Assembly: GCA_017405595.1 (NCBI GenBank)
Contig: JAFRAC010000013.1
Location: 124,001-188,000, forward strand
Length of the DNA stretch: 64,000 nt
DNA from: Thermoguttaceae bacterium
Lineage (GTDB): Bacteria > Planctomycetota > Planctomycetia > Pirellulales > Thermoguttaceae
Direction of reading: 5' to 3'
Shown here: in pieces, positions 1 through 8,664 of the stretch
How positions within the stretch are numbered: position 1 is the first letter of the stretch
How the letters are laid out: the number at the start of each line of letters is the position of its first letter
Translations under genes and position numbers: made by a program
The notes under the pieces: generated by a model
Database searches by the model: none
Seen by the model: the letters and a program-made list of their open reading frames with translations, nothing else
What the model was told of the DNA's origin: nothing

Positions 1-518
1 CGGTCGTCACCGTCGGCAAAGGGGACAGCCTCGCCCCCTACGGTTTCGCCGGGCTGACGATCCTCCATCCGGAAAAGGAGACTCATTACAGTAACACAAA
101 CGCTTCGAGTCTCGTTCTTCTTTTCGAGGCTCACGGCAGGCGGATTCTCCTGGCCGGCGATCTTGACGTCGAGCCGCTCCCCGCATTTTTAACCGCACCG
201 GCCGAACCGTACGATCTTGTGACCCTGCCGCACCACGGGGGACATTCCCAATGCACCGAACCGCTGATCAAAGAGGGCGCCACCCGGTGGGCGGTGGCCA
301 GCGAGGTCTCGGGACGGATCTCCGAAAAAACCGTATCGGTCTGGAAATCGTGGAACCCGGATCTTCTGTTTCTCTGCACCGGCGACTCGGGCGCGGTCAC
401 CGTGCGTATCGAAAAGGAGAAGGGCCGAAACGAAGAAAAAGGATCGTTTACTCTGAGGCCGTATCGCTTTCCGGCCCGGCCGCCTCAGAGCTTTCCGGAA
501 CCGGTTCGGCCGCGTTGA
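1..518 (+). CDS. ComEC/Rec2-like competence protein, C-terminal part (5' end outside window)
   Basis: The reading frame is open from base 3 to the TGA at 516-518, so only about 171 residues of the C-terminus are present. They resemble the metallo-beta-lactamase-like domain that follows the membrane part of ComEC/Rec2: a serine-leucine-hydrophobic strand, then RILLAGDLD, then a TLPHHGGHSQC segment matching the usual hydrophobic-PHHGS motif. Known role of the family: inner-membrane DNA uptake channel, with this domain proposed to degrade the non-transported strand. The last 71 bases overlap tail-to-tail the convergent minus-strand gene. Because the membrane domain is not visible, a stand-alone MBL hydrolase remains possible. 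Confidence 0.72.
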   Translation, partial: VVTVGKGDSLAPYGFAGLTILHPEKETHYSNTNASSLVLLFEAHGRRILLAGDLDVEPLPAFLTAPAEPYDLVTLPHHGGHSQCTEPLIKEGATRWAVASEVSGRISEKTVSVWKSWNPDLLFLCTGDSGAVTVRIEKEKGRNEEKGSFTLRPYRFPARPPQSFPEPVRPR

Positions 519-1986
519 GGCCGCCTGCGCCGGGCTCTTCCTCCGCCGGCTCGGGGTCTTCCGGGGTTTTCGTGTATTTCTTCACATAGAGCCGAAGCGC
601 GTGCAGCGTAACCGAAATGGCCTCCACCTCTTTCGGGGAAAGGCTCCAAATCGGATCGGTTTTCGGGTTGTAGAACTGCGCCAGTGTCAGCGCCAGATGA
701 TAAATCGACTTGCGGAGCGACTGCGAATTGACCGGAAAACGTTCGGACGCCGCCAGATGCCACCGCAGGAAATGGCCGTTCACCAGCAGCATGTCGGCCG
801 CCGAACTGATCTTCCGTCCGGAAAGAAAACGCGTTTCCCGAAGGCCGGCATCGTTCAGCCCGTCGAGCGCGCGGCGGTAGACGGTCTTCAGATTCTCATC
901 AATCCGTTCGAGCAGATCGCGCAGCTGCGGATCGCCGTTCCCCTTCCTTGTTTCGCGGTAAAGCCGGTCCGAAAGGTAGGCAAGGCCGAGAAGGCGGTTC
1001 ACCGATTCGCTCCGGTTCCAGTAGACGGGCCGGTTCAGCTCGTATTCGGCAAGCGCGGCCAGTGTGACCGGTTCTCCGAACGCGTTCTGCCATACACGGT
1101 GAATATCGTCGAGATAAAACGAGAGAGCGACCGCCATCATCGAGAGATCTTCGTGGAACGTCATCTGTTTCATTTCCGATTCCATCAGATCCCGAACGGT
1201 CATCGTCCGGCCGGGATTAGCTTTGATCTCGTAGCCGAGCGAGACGTTCGCCATCGCCAAAGAGGCGAGCAGCTCTCCGCGTGTCTGCTGATAGCCGTAC
1301 CCGATCCGGGGAACGAGGAGATCCCCGGCAGGATTAAAGATCCGCCGCTGGCCGATCGGCAGATTCCAGCAGAGGAGACCGACCGCATAAGCCGGTTCCG
1401 CCGGAGGCTGAACCTTTCCGTTTTTCGGAACCGACTGCGCCTGACCGCCCGTTTGGCAGAGGAACTGCGTATCGATACCGTACGGCACCGTCATTTTCAG
1501 CACGGTTGCCGGAGTCAGGTCGCTGTTCACCAGAACGGTGTGGGGGGACCAGAGGTCCAGCTGCCGCGTCAGCGCGCTGAGCAGCACATCGGGAGCGGGA
1601 ACCTCCTGCGGTTTGACAACGCCGTTATCCCGCCGGTTCCGGTGCGAGACATCGACCACCGGCGGAGGATTGTTCGGACCGTACGGCTGACCGTCCCCCG
1701 CTCCGAATTGCGAAAGGAGAGGGGAATCGTAGGGGAGAATCGTTCCGGAAAGAGAGTTCAGGTCACCGCCGGGCGGGACCGGTATCGGGTCGCCCGAAAT
1801 CGGCATTCCCTGAATCACCGACCCTTCCTGGATCATCGGATAGGGAGCCGGAGAGATGATCTGACCGCCGTAAAACCCCGTCCCGGGCGGGAAGGCGCCC
1901 CCGCCGGTCTGAGCCGACAGAAAGGCTCCCCCCTGCGGCAGCAGGATAAGGGCACAGACGATCGCACAACGAACCAACCGGCACAT
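448..1986 (-). CDS. Exported protein of unknown function (512 aa)
   Basis: I do not recognise a family. The ATG at 1986 is preferred over an upstream in-frame start because GAGAGG sits 5 bases before it. The N-terminus (MCRLVRCAIVCALILLPQGG...) is a typical signal peptide of about 26 residues. Residues 30-130 are rich in Gly and Pro and look disordered; the rest is mostly helical with few cysteines; the C-terminal 40 residues are Pro/Glu/Ala-rich and acidic. It is probably periplasmic or envelope-associated and lineage-specific. It stands alone with its own promoter upstream and converges on the ComEC-like gene, overlapping it by 71 bases. Confidence 0.85.
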   Translation of the reverse strand: MCRLVRCAIVCALILLPQGGAFLSAQTGGGAFPPGTGFYGGQIISPAPYPMIQEGSVIQGMPISGDPIPVPPGGDLNSLSGTILPYDSPLLSQFGAGDGQPYGPNNPPPVVDVSHRNRRDNGVVKPQEVPAPDVLLSALTRQLDLWSPHTVLVNSDLTPATVLKMTVPYGIDTQFLCQTGGQAQSVPKNGKVQPPAEPAYAVGLLCWNLPIGQRRIFNPAGDLLVPRIGYGYQQTRGELLASLAMANVSLGYEIKANPGRTMTVRDLMESEMKQMTFHEDLSMMAVALSFYLDDIHRVWQNAFGEPVTLAALAEYELNRPVYWNRSESVNRLLGLAYLSDRLYRETRKGNGDPQLRDLLERIDENLKTVYRRALDGLNDAGLRETRFLSGRKISSAADMLLVNGHFLRWHLAASERFPVNSQSLRKSIYHLALTLAQFYNPKTDPIWSLSPKEVEAISVTLHALRLYVKKYTKTPEDPEPAEEEPGAGGLNAAEPVPESSEAAGPESDTASE

Positions 1987-2022
1987 ATTTTCCTCTCGGA
2001 TCACAGAACGAAAACCGGGGGA

Positions 2023-2052
2023 ATATTAGAGTAAAAAAGCCGGTCCCGTCAA
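2023..2052 (-). promoter_or_regulatory. Promoter for the 512-aa exported protein
   Basis: Read on the minus strand: TTGACG at 2052-2047, an 18-base spacer, and TAATAT at 2028-2023, about 36 bases before the start codon. The -35 is one base from consensus. Confidence 0.5.
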
Positions 2053-2243
2053 GGGCACTCCGTGCCGGACCGGCATCCCTTTCCCCCTGAACGGGGAGCC
2101 GGCATGGGGTGAGAAACGGAGTTTCCCAACAGGAAAAAAGCGGGCGGATTCCGTCGTCTTTTTCCCCTTTTTCCGCCTTCAAAACGCTTCCTCGCAGCGC
2201 AAATTTCCCGCGGCGCGATTATTCCTTTTTTCCAGAAAACGGG

Positions 2244-2249
2244 TATAAT
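2244..2249 (+). promoter_or_regulatory. -10 box of the ftsH promoter
   Basis: A perfect TATAAT lies 70 bases before the ftsH start. No convincing -35 is visible. The 2050-2240 stretch upstream shows GC-rich imperfect hairpins but no gene I can support. Confidence 0.55.
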
Positions 2250-2318
2250 GGAAGGGCAAGTTTTTGGGGATTCCCGACGCTTGTCTCTCTCAGGAAAGGT
2301 TATCGGAAAGAACAACGA

Positions 2319-4637
2319 ATGAACAACACAGATCCTTCTCGCGATCCCAAAACCGGATCCGCCTCCGACAGCGATTTCGATGCTCCTTTCTCCGAAGAAA
2401 AGAAAGACGCCGAAAAGACGCCACAGACCGGCCCGAAAGACGGTTTCCGCCTTAACGACGAAACGTACCGCCAGATTCCGGACCAGTTCAAGGACGTTCC
2501 CGGCCCGGAGAAGCCGACCAGCCCCAAAAAACCGGTTTCCCGACACCCCAAACGTTCGGGGAACAACCCGCCGCCCCCCCCCTTCAAAGAGGGAAAACCG
2601 GCGTCGTCCGACCCGCTGCGCTCGGCCCGCGGCCGGGTCTCTCCCCTTCTGATCTTCCTCCTTTTGGTCGGGCTCGGCTGGATGTTCTTTTCGTCCCGGA
2701 AAGACGCCCACACCACCCTGATCACCTGGAACGGCTTTCACCAGGAACTGGAAAAGGGGAACGTTGACTCTGTCGTCCTGAAGGGGAACATCCTCAACGG
2801 CACTTTTATCGATAAGCCCGACTTTGAATCGAATCCGGGAAAACTCCTTCCCGAACCCCTCTTTCAGGAATCGGATTCCGAAAACGGCGCGAACCGCTGG
2901 GTACTCCGCGAAGTCGACGCGCCCAAACGGGAAGCCGATTCGGCGTTCACCGCTCCCGGTCATCCTTACGGGTGTTTTTACACGGTCGTTGACACTGTCA
3001 AGCGTTCCAATACCGGAAAAGTCCTCTACCGCAAATTCCGGTGCGAAATCCCGGCGACCGCGCTCGCCGACCCGAACCTCGACGATACGCTCCGACAGAA
3101 GGTGCGGTCGTTCACGTCCAATTCCCCCATCGACAACACCGGCCTTTACATGATCACGTCGGTGCTGCTCAGCGGGCTTCTTCTCCTGATCTTTTGGAGA
3201 ATGATGAGGCGGACCAATGAGCAGATGATGGGGGGCGGGTTCGGCGGTTTCATGAAAAGCCCGATGCGCTCCTACGACCCCGAAAACGAGCACCGCGTGA
3301 CATTCGCCGATGTCGCCGGGCTCGACAACGTCAAGAAGGAGCTCGAAGAGATCGTCGACTACCTCAAAGACCCCGAACGGTACCACAAAATGGGTGCCCG
3401 CGTTCCGAAAGGCTCTCTTCTTTTCGGCCCTCCGGGCACGGGCAAAACGCTCCTGGCGCGCGCCGTGGCCGGCGAAGCCGGGGTGAGTTTCCTTTCGATC
3501 AACGGTTCCGAATTCATGCAGATGTTCGTCGGCGTCGGCGCGACGCGTGTCCGCGAACTCTTTAACGAAGCGCGGGCCAAGGCGCCCTGCATCCTCTTCA
3601 TCGACGAGATCGACGCTGTCGGCCGCCAGCGCGGGACAGGCCTGGGGGGCGGCCACGACGAGCGGGAACAGACCCTCAACCAGATCCTGAGCGAAATGGA
3701 CGGTTTCACCCCGTCCGAATCGGTGATGGTCATGGCGGCAACGAACCGGCCCGACGTCCTCGATCCGGCGCTGATGCGTCCCGGCCGTTTCGACCGTCAC
3801 ATTACCGTTGACCGTCCCTCTTTAAAAGGGCGCAAAGAGATTTTCGAAGTCTATCTGAAAAAGATTCCCCTGGGCGACGGGATCGACCGCGACAAACTCG
3901 CCGCCTCGACCGTCGGGTTCACCGGAGCCGATATTCAAAACCTGGTCAACGAGGCCGCGCTCTGGGCGACCCGCAACCGCAAAACCCAGGTCGAGATGTC
4001 CGACTTTGAATTCGCGCACGCCAAAGTCGTGATGGGCCTTCCGCGGGAAGAAACGCTCACGCCCGAAAACAAACGCAAGACCGCCTATCACGAAGCCGGG
4101 CACACCATCATCGACTGGTTCAGCCCGACGAAGACCCGGGTACACAAAGTCACCATTCTCCCCCGCGGCATGTCGCTCGGCGCCACTTACATTATGCCCG
4201 AAGAGGATCAGCTAAGCGTGACCGAAACGGAACTCCGCGCCAAACTCGCCGAATTCCTTGCCGGCCGCGCCGCCGAACTGCTTGTCTACAAGCAGTCGTC
4301 AACCGGCGCCGAAAACGATCTGAAAGAAGCGACCAAACTCGCGCGGCGCATGGTCGTCCACTGGGGGATGAGTGAGAAAATCGGCCCGGTCTCCTACCGG
4401 TCCGACTATGCCAATCCGTTCCTCGGACGCGAAATTGCCGAGTCGCGTGAATACAGCGACGCCACCGCCCGCCTGATCGACGAAGAGGTCATGCGCATTC
4501 TGCACGAGGCCGATCAGGCCGCCGGAACGATGCTCGCCGAGAAGCGGGATCTGCTCGACAAGCTTGCCGAGACGCTCGTCGCCGAAGAGGAGCTCGACCA
4601 GGCGCGGATCGAAGAGATTCTCGGTCCCCCGCTCTAA
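2319..4637 (+). CDS. ftsH: ATP-dependent zinc metalloprotease FtsH
   Basis: Membrane-anchored AAA+ protease that degrades misfolded and regulatory membrane proteins. The ATG at 2319 is chosen because GGAAAG lies 8 bases upstream, giving 772 aa. Order: a Pro/Lys/Asp-rich extension (1-106), membrane segment 1 (about 107-125), a periplasmic domain of about 150 residues, membrane segment 2 (about 277-294), AAA domain with Walker A GPPGTGKT at 370-377, Walker B ILFIDE at about 425-430 and the second region of homology ATNRPD...RPGRFDR (474-493), then M41 peptidase with zinc motif HEAGH at 591-595. The long cytosolic extension before the first membrane segment is unusual against E. coli FtsH, where that segment is at the very N-terminus. 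Confidence 0.98.
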   Translation: MNNTDPSRDPKTGSASDSDFDAPFSEEKKDAEKTPQTGPKDGFRLNDETYRQIPDQFKDVPGPEKPTSPKKPVSRHPKRSGNNPPPPPFKEGKPASSDPLRSARGRVSPLLIFLLLVGLGWMFFSSRKDAHTTLITWNGFHQELEKGNVDSVVLKGNILNGTFIDKPDFESNPGKLLPEPLFQESDSENGANRWVLREVDAPKREADSAFTAPGHPYGCFYTVVDTVKRSNTGKVLYRKFRCEIPATALADPNLDDTLRQKVRSFTSNSPIDNTGLYMITSVLLSGLLLLIFWRMMRRTNEQMMGGGFGGFMKSPMRSYDPENEHRVTFADVAGLDNVKKELEEIVDYLKDPERYHKMGARVPKGSLLFGPPGTGKTLLARAVAGEAGVSFLSINGSEFMQMFVGVGATRVRELFNEARAKAPCILFIDEIDAVGRQRGTGLGGGHDEREQTLNQILSEMDGFTPSESVMVMAATNRPDVLDPALMRPGRFDRHITVDRPSLKGRKEIFEVYLKKIPLGDGIDRDKLAASTVGFTGADIQNLVNEAALWATRNRKTQVEMSDFEFAHAKVVMGLPREETLTPENKRKTAYHEAGHTIIDWFSPTKTRVHKVTILPRGMSLGATYIMPEEDQLSVTETELRAKLAEFLAGRAAELLVYKQSSTGAENDLKEATKLARRMVVHWGMSEKIGPVSYRSDYANPFLGREIAESREYSDATARLIDEEVMRILHEADQAAGTMLAEKRDLLDKLAETLVAEEELDQARIEEILGPPL

Positions 4638-4683
4638 AACACCCCCTTACCCGCAGCAACGATTTCCCCCCGAAGGAGATACC

Positions 4684-5754
4684 GTGGAACCTCAAGCCAA
4701 AGAATTTCTCCAAACCCTCTTTAACACACCGAGCCCTTCAGGTTTTGAAGAGCCGATTCAGCAGGTTGTCCGCGACTACATCGCGCCTTTCGCCGACGAG
4801 GTTCAAACCGACGTGCACGGCAACGTGATGGCGTCCAAAAATCCCGGCTCTCCCTATAAAATCATGCTCGCCGGCCACTGCGACCAGATCGGCTTCATCA
4901 TCAACTACATCGATCCCGAAGGGTTCCTTTACTTCCTCCAGCTCGGGGGATGGGATCCGCAGGTCGTGACCGGTCAGCGGGTCGTCGTCTACGGAAAGAA
5001 CGGGCCGGTCGCCGGCGTCATCGGAAAGAAAGCGATCCATCTCCTTTCCGAAGAGGAACGCAAACGCCCGACGAAACTTCAGGACCTCTGGATCGATATC
5101 GGCGCGAAAGACCGCGAAGACGCCCAGCAGCGGGTTGAGGTCGGCGACTGCGCGACCGTGGAACTCGCCTGCCGCGAAATGCTCAGCGAGCGGATCACCG
5201 CGGTCGCGACCGACGACAAAGTCGGAGTGTGGGTCATCATGGAAGCGCTGCGGCGGATCGACCCGGCGAAACTTTCGGTCGGAGTCTGCGCCGTTTCGAC
5301 CGTCCAGGAAGAGGTCGGCCTGCGGGGCGCGAAGACGAGCGCTTTCGGGATCGACCCGGCCGTCGGAATCGCGGTGGACGTTACCCACGCGACCGACTGC
5401 CCGACCGTCGACAAGAAGCAGAACGGCGATATCCTCCTCGGCGCCGGCGCGGTTCTTGCCAAAGGGCCGAACCTGAACACGCGCCTTTTCAACCAGCTTC
5501 GCGCCGCCGCGCAGGAGCATCAGATTCCGGTCCAGATCGAGGCTGAAGGGCGGCCGACCGGCACCGACGCGAACGTCATTCAAGTCACACGTTCCGGCGT
5601 GGCCACCGCGCTCATTTCGATTCCCAACCGCTATATGCACACGCCGACCGAAATGATTTCGCTCAAAGATCTCGACGCCGCCGCCGATCTGATCGCCCGT
5701 TACTGCGAATCGGTCACCCCCGAAACCGAGTATATCCCCGGCATGGGCCGGTAA
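4684..5754 (+). CDS. M42 family metallo-aminopeptidase
   Basis: Cytosolic TET-type aminopeptidase of the M42 (glutamyl aminopeptidase/endoglucanase M) family, which trims peptides released by larger proteases. The GTG at 4684 is chosen because AAGGAGAT ends 3 bases before it; 356 aa, usual for the family. Visible metal and catalytic residues: GHCDQIG (His65, Asp67), the DD pair at 177-178, QEE (Glu209-Glu210), VDVTHATD (Asp232) and a late YMHTPTE histidine. It starts 46 bases after ftsH on the same strand, so co-transcription with a protease that generates peptides is plausible. Confidence 0.93.
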   Translation: MEPQAKEFLQTLFNTPSPSGFEEPIQQVVRDYIAPFADEVQTDVHGNVMASKNPGSPYKIMLAGHCDQIGFIINYIDPEGFLYFLQLGGWDPQVVTGQRVVVYGKNGPVAGVIGKKAIHLLSEEERKRPTKLQDLWIDIGAKDREDAQQRVEVGDCATVELACREMLSERITAVATDDKVGVWVIMEALRRIDPAKLSVGVCAVSTVQEEVGLRGAKTSAFGIDPAVGIAVDVTHATDCPTVDKKQNGDILLGAGAVLAKGPNLNTRLFNQLRAAAQEHQIPVQIEAEGRPTGTDANVIQVTRSGVATALISIPNRYMHTPTEMISLKDLDAAADLIARYCESVTPETEYIPGMGR

Positions 5755-5788
5755 AAGCCGGCCGGAAAACAAGGGAAGAGAATTTGAC

Positions 5789-6655
5789 GTGATAAACTCT
5801 CTCCTTCACCTTTTAAGCGATCTGGCGCCGTCGGTCATAGCTTTTTCCGGCGGCGTCGATTCGTCTCTTCTGGCCAAGGGGGCGCTCCTTGCCTCTGAAA
5901 AGTCCGGCACCCTGCCGCCGGTCGGCGTTTTTGCGGTCAGTCCCGTCGCGCCGCGCGGCGATATCGAAACCGCACGGAAGACCGCCCGCGAGATCGGCCT
6001 GGACCTCATTGAAATCGACACTTCCGCCGAACTCGCGCTTCCGGCGTTTCAGCGGAACGCGCGCGACCGCTGCTACCACTGCAAGAAATACCGGTTTTCC
6101 GCCATGCTGCAAATGATCCGCCAGTGGAAAGAGGAGGGAAAACCGCACCGCACCCTTCTCGACGGCGAAAACGCCGATGACCGCGGCCTGTGGCGCCCCG
6201 GCGAACGCGCCGCCGCGGAGCTCGGGATCCGTTCGCCGCTCGCCGAACTGGGGATCACCAAAGAGGATGTGCGCCGGCTCGCCCGCCGGCTGAATCTTTC
6301 GGCTGCCGAACGCCCTTCGTCCCCCTGTCTCGCGACCCGGATTCTCTACGGGCTGACACCCACGCCGGAACTTCTGCGCCGAATCGACGATGCCGAAACC
6401 CTTTTACACAGTTGGGGATTTCCCGTCTGCCGCGTCCGGGCCGATTCCGCCGTCACCGCACGGATCGAAGTCCCCGCCGCCGACATTCCCCGTTTTCTGG
6501 AACGGAAGCTCAAAGAAACGGTCACAGCCGGGTTTTTGCGGCTCGGGTTTGCGGCCGTTTCGCTCGATTTGGAGGGGTTCGTTTCCGGAAAGATGGACCG
6601 CGCGCAGCCGCCGGCCTGTCACACGCCGCCGAAGGGGGAAAAGCGGACCGGCTGA
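5789..6655 (+). CDS. larE: LarE-type ATP-dependent sulfur transferase (PP-loop)
   Basis: Family TIGR00268/LarE, which adenylates and thiolates the pyridinium ring during synthesis of the nickel-pincer cofactor of lactate racemase-type enzymes. The start is GTG at 5789 with AAGGGAAGAG upstream; 288 aa. The PP-loop SGGVDSS is at 20-26. Three cysteines stand out: Cys95 and Cys98 (RCYHCKK) and Cys180 (PSSPCLATRI, the position of the sacrificial Cys176 of L. plantarum LarE). A three-Cys pattern is that of cluster-binding LarE proteins. No larB or larC is adjacent. It follows the M42 gene by 34 bases and probably shares its transcript. Confidence 0.85.
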   Translation: MINSLLHLLSDLAPSVIAFSGGVDSSLLAKGALLASEKSGTLPPVGVFAVSPVAPRGDIETARKTAREIGLDLIEIDTSAELALPAFQRNARDRCYHCKKYRFSAMLQMIRQWKEEGKPHRTLLDGENADDRGLWRPGERAAAELGIRSPLAELGITKEDVRRLARRLNLSAAERPSSPCLATRILYGLTPTPELLRRIDDAETLLHSWGFPVCRVRADSAVTARIEVPAADIPRFLERKLKETVTAGFLRLGFAAVSLDLEGFVSGKMDRAQPPACHTPPKGEKRTG

Positions 6656-6715
6656 GCCATTTCACAAACGCCGCCGTTTTCTCCGTATCGGCATGTCATT
6701 CGAGGTTTTTCTCCG

Positions 6716-7006
6716 ATGTTTGCAATCCCGATTTATCTGACAGGCCTGATTCTGGTTCTCCTGTTTTTCGGCTTCTTCTTTGCCGAAACGATCAAGCGCT
6801 TTCTTCCCGATCTCGAGGGGTGGGAGGTGCCGATCGCGTTCGGCGTGGCCGTGGTCTTTATGACATTGCGGTATGTCAAATACAGTTATCACAAGCAGGT
6901 CGCCTTCTCGTTTATCGGGGGGATCATCCTGGTAACTGTCGTGTTAAAGGTCATCGACATTTGCCGGAACCGGAACATCGACGATGACGATGATGACGAC
7001 TTCTAA
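6716..7006 (+). CDS. Small membrane protein with poly-Asp tail (96 aa)
   Basis: Not recognised. The start ATG at 6716 has only a weak GAGG upstream. Hydrophobic segments are visible at about 4-24, 38-55 and 64-83, followed by a basic turn and a run of seven Asp ending in Phe. It lies 60 bases after the LarE-like gene on the same strand and is probably its distal operon member. The acidic tail would face the cytoplasm if the positive-inside rule holds around KYSYHK and CRNRN. Function unknown. Confidence 0.7.
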   Translation: MFAIPIYLTGLILVLLFFGFFFAETIKRFLPDLEGWEVPIAFGVAVVFMTLRYVKYSYHKQVAFSFIGGIILVTVVLKVIDICRNRNIDDDDDDDF

Positions 7007-7073
7007 ACCGGCGCTCTTCCGGTCCGGGCCGGTCATTCCCATCCCGATAACACAGCTTTTCAGTGAACAAGAA

Positions 7074-7097
7074 AACCGGCCGCCGGAACCCGGCGGG
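7074..7097 (-). terminator. Possible terminator after obg
   Basis: On the minus strand CGCCGG-gtt-CCGGCG (7095-7081) is followed by GCCGG and TTTTC, 16 bases past the obg stop. The stem is short and the T-run modest. Confidence 0.4.
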
Positions 7098-7110
7098 TCC
7101 GCACCGGCGT

Positions 7111-8109
7111 TTACCAGGCCGGTTTGGGGCGGAGAAGATCAGCAATTTTATTGGTGAGCAGGTTGAGGCCTTCTCCGGTTACCGCAGAGATGAGGATCGG
7201 TTCCTTGCCGAGTTCGCTCTGGCAGCGCGCGACCGTTTCACGCGCTTCGGGAAGATCGGCTTTGGTGACGACAAGAATCTCTTCCCGCCGGCAGAGTTCG
7301 GGATCGAACTGTTCGAGCTCGGCGCGGATCGCGCGGTAATTCCCGATCGGGTCGGTGCCGTCGGCCGGCTGCGGCTCGATCAGGTGAACGAGGATTCCGG
7401 CACGCTGAATATGGCGCAGAAAATCATGACCGAGACCCGCTCCCTTGTGGGCCCCCTCGATCAGACCGGGGATATCGGCCATCACAAACGAGCGGCCGCC
7501 GCCGATCTGCACAAAACCGAGATGCGGGTTTGTGGTCGTAAACGGATACGAGTCGATCGCGGGACGGGCCCGGGAAACGCGGCTTAAAAGGGTGCTCTTC
7601 CCGGCGTTCGGTTTTCCGACCAGGCCGACGTCGGCGATCATTCTCAGTTCGAGGCGCAGATGGCGGCTTTCCCCTGCCCCCCCCGGCTCGGCAATACGCG
7701 GGGCGCGGTTGGTCGCCGTCTTAAAGCGTGTGTTCCCCTTCCCGCCGAACCCTCCGCGGGCGACGGTGAACTGATCCCCGTCGTTCTTCAGGTCTTTCAG
7801 AAGGACTTCGTGGTTCCGGTCGAACACCATCGTGCCGACCGGCACATCGATGATGAGCGGTTCCGCCGAAGCGCCGTGCCGCTGCGCGCCGCTCCCCTGC
7901 TGGCCGTTTTTGGCTTTCCAGACCTTTTGCATGGAGAGGTGGAACAGGCTGACCACACTGCGGCTCGCGCGAAAGATGACGTCCCCCCCGCGTCCGCCGT
8001 CGCCGCCGTCGGGACCGCCGCGCGGGACGTATTTCTCGCGGCGGAAACTGACACAGCCGTTCCCCCCCTTGCCGGAAAGAACTTCGATTTCAACTTCGTC
8101 TACAAACAT
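7111..8109 (-). CDS. obg: GTPase Obg/CgtA
   Basis: Ribosome-associated GTPase acting in 50S assembly and stress control. 332 aa: the glycine-rich Obg fold (1-158, with GGPDGGDGGRGG) and a G domain with G1 GKPNAGKS at 165-172, G3 DIPG at 212-215 and a TKAD G4 motif. It ends soon after the G domain, so it lacks the C-terminal OCT domain of the B. subtilis type. It follows rpmA, the usual neighbour of obg, but a hairpin terminator lies between them. Confidence 0.97.
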   Translation of the reverse strand: MFVDEVEIEVLSGKGGNGCVSFRREKYVPRGGPDGGDGGRGGDVIFRASRSVVSLFHLSMQKVWKAKNGQQGSGAQRHGASAEPLIIDVPVGTMVFDRNHEVLLKDLKNDGDQFTVARGGFGGKGNTRFKTATNRAPRIAEPGGAGESRHLRLELRMIADVGLVGKPNAGKSTLLSRVSRARPAIDSYPFTTTNPHLGFVQIGGGRSFVMADIPGLIEGAHKGAGLGHDFLRHIQRAGILVHLIEPQPADGTDPIGNYRAIRAELEQFDPELCRREEILVVTKADLPEARETVARCQSELGKEPILISAVTGEGLNLLTNKIADLLRPKPAW

Positions 8110-8169
8110 CCCGCCGCCGCAGCGCCTCTCGCGAAAAAAGAAAACTCATGAAACGGAAATGTACACACA

Positions 8170-8201
8170 AAAAGCGGAAAAGTGAGTACTCTTCCGCTTT
8201 T
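8170..8201 (-). terminator. Intrinsic terminator between rpmA and obg
   Basis: A 13-base stem with one mismatch: AAAAGCGGAAAAG at 8170-8182 against CTCTTCCGCTTTT at 8189-8201. The minus-strand copy ends in a T-run, suiting termination or attenuation after rpmA. The A/T arms on both sides make it potentially bidirectional. Confidence 0.75.
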
Positions 8202-8229
8202 CGAAATGGTTGGGAAACCAATTGCCGGT

Positions 8230-8496
8230 TCAGCCGGTCACGGCGTTCGGATCTTCGGCGACAACGTTGACGCGGCGGCCGTTCTGATCGAACTTCACGA
8301 AACCTTCCTGAAGGGCAAAAATGGTATAGTCGGTGCCCAGACCGACCCCTTTGCCGGGACGCCAGCGGGTTCCGCACTGACGGAGAATGATGTTGCCCGG
8401 ATTGACTGCCTGACCGCCGTAAACCTTGATACCGCGGCGCTGCCCATTGGAGTCGCGGCCGTTGCGGCTGGACCCCTGCCCCTTTTTATGAGCCAT
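8230..8496 (-). CDS. rpmA: 50S ribosomal protein L27
   Basis: 88 aa, starting [16 protein letters not shown], the standard L27 N-terminus that reaches the peptidyl transferase centre. The ATG at 8496 has GAGG 7 bases upstream; an upstream in-frame extension is rejected because L27 begins here. Motifs RGIKVYGGQ and [13 protein letters not shown] are typical. No rplU (L21) lies directly upstream, whereas rplU-rpmA is the common arrangement; instead lpxA precedes it and rpmA has its own promoter and a leader hairpin. Confidence 0.97.
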   Translation of the reverse strand: MAHKKGQGSSRNGRDSNGQRRGIKVYGGQAVNPGNIILRQCGTRWRPGKGVGLGTDYTIFALQEGFVKFDQNGRRVNVVAEDPNAVTG

Positions 8497-8513
8497 AATA
8501 ACCCTCGCTTTCT

Positions 8514-8537
8514 TTCCGCGGAACCGTTTCCGCGGAG
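8514..8537 (-). promoter_or_regulatory. Hairpin in the rpmA leader
   Basis: Two near-identical 10-base palindromes, TTCCGCGGAA (8514-8523) and TTCCGCGGAG (8528-8537), form a strong stem-loop about 18 bases upstream of the rpmA start in the transcript. It could be a regulatory leader element or merely a folded 5' end. Confidence 0.45.
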
Positions 8538-8606
8538 ACTGATTATGCTGTTTTCTTGACCCGCTTAAAAAAGGGGGCAAGATCTATCCTACAAAGAATC
8601 AGGGCT

Positions 8607-8612
8607 ATTATA
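8607..8612 (-). promoter_or_regulatory. -10 box of the rpmA promoter
   Basis: Minus-strand TATAAT, 110 bases before the rpmA start and downstream of the lpxA stop; 17 bases further upstream is a weak GTTTTA. The same weak hexamer at the same spacing precedes thrS. Confidence 0.55.
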
Positions 8613-8664
8613 ACAGGTATTTCCGATCCTAAAACCCCCCCGGGGGCCTTGAAGAAGGGAAGGA

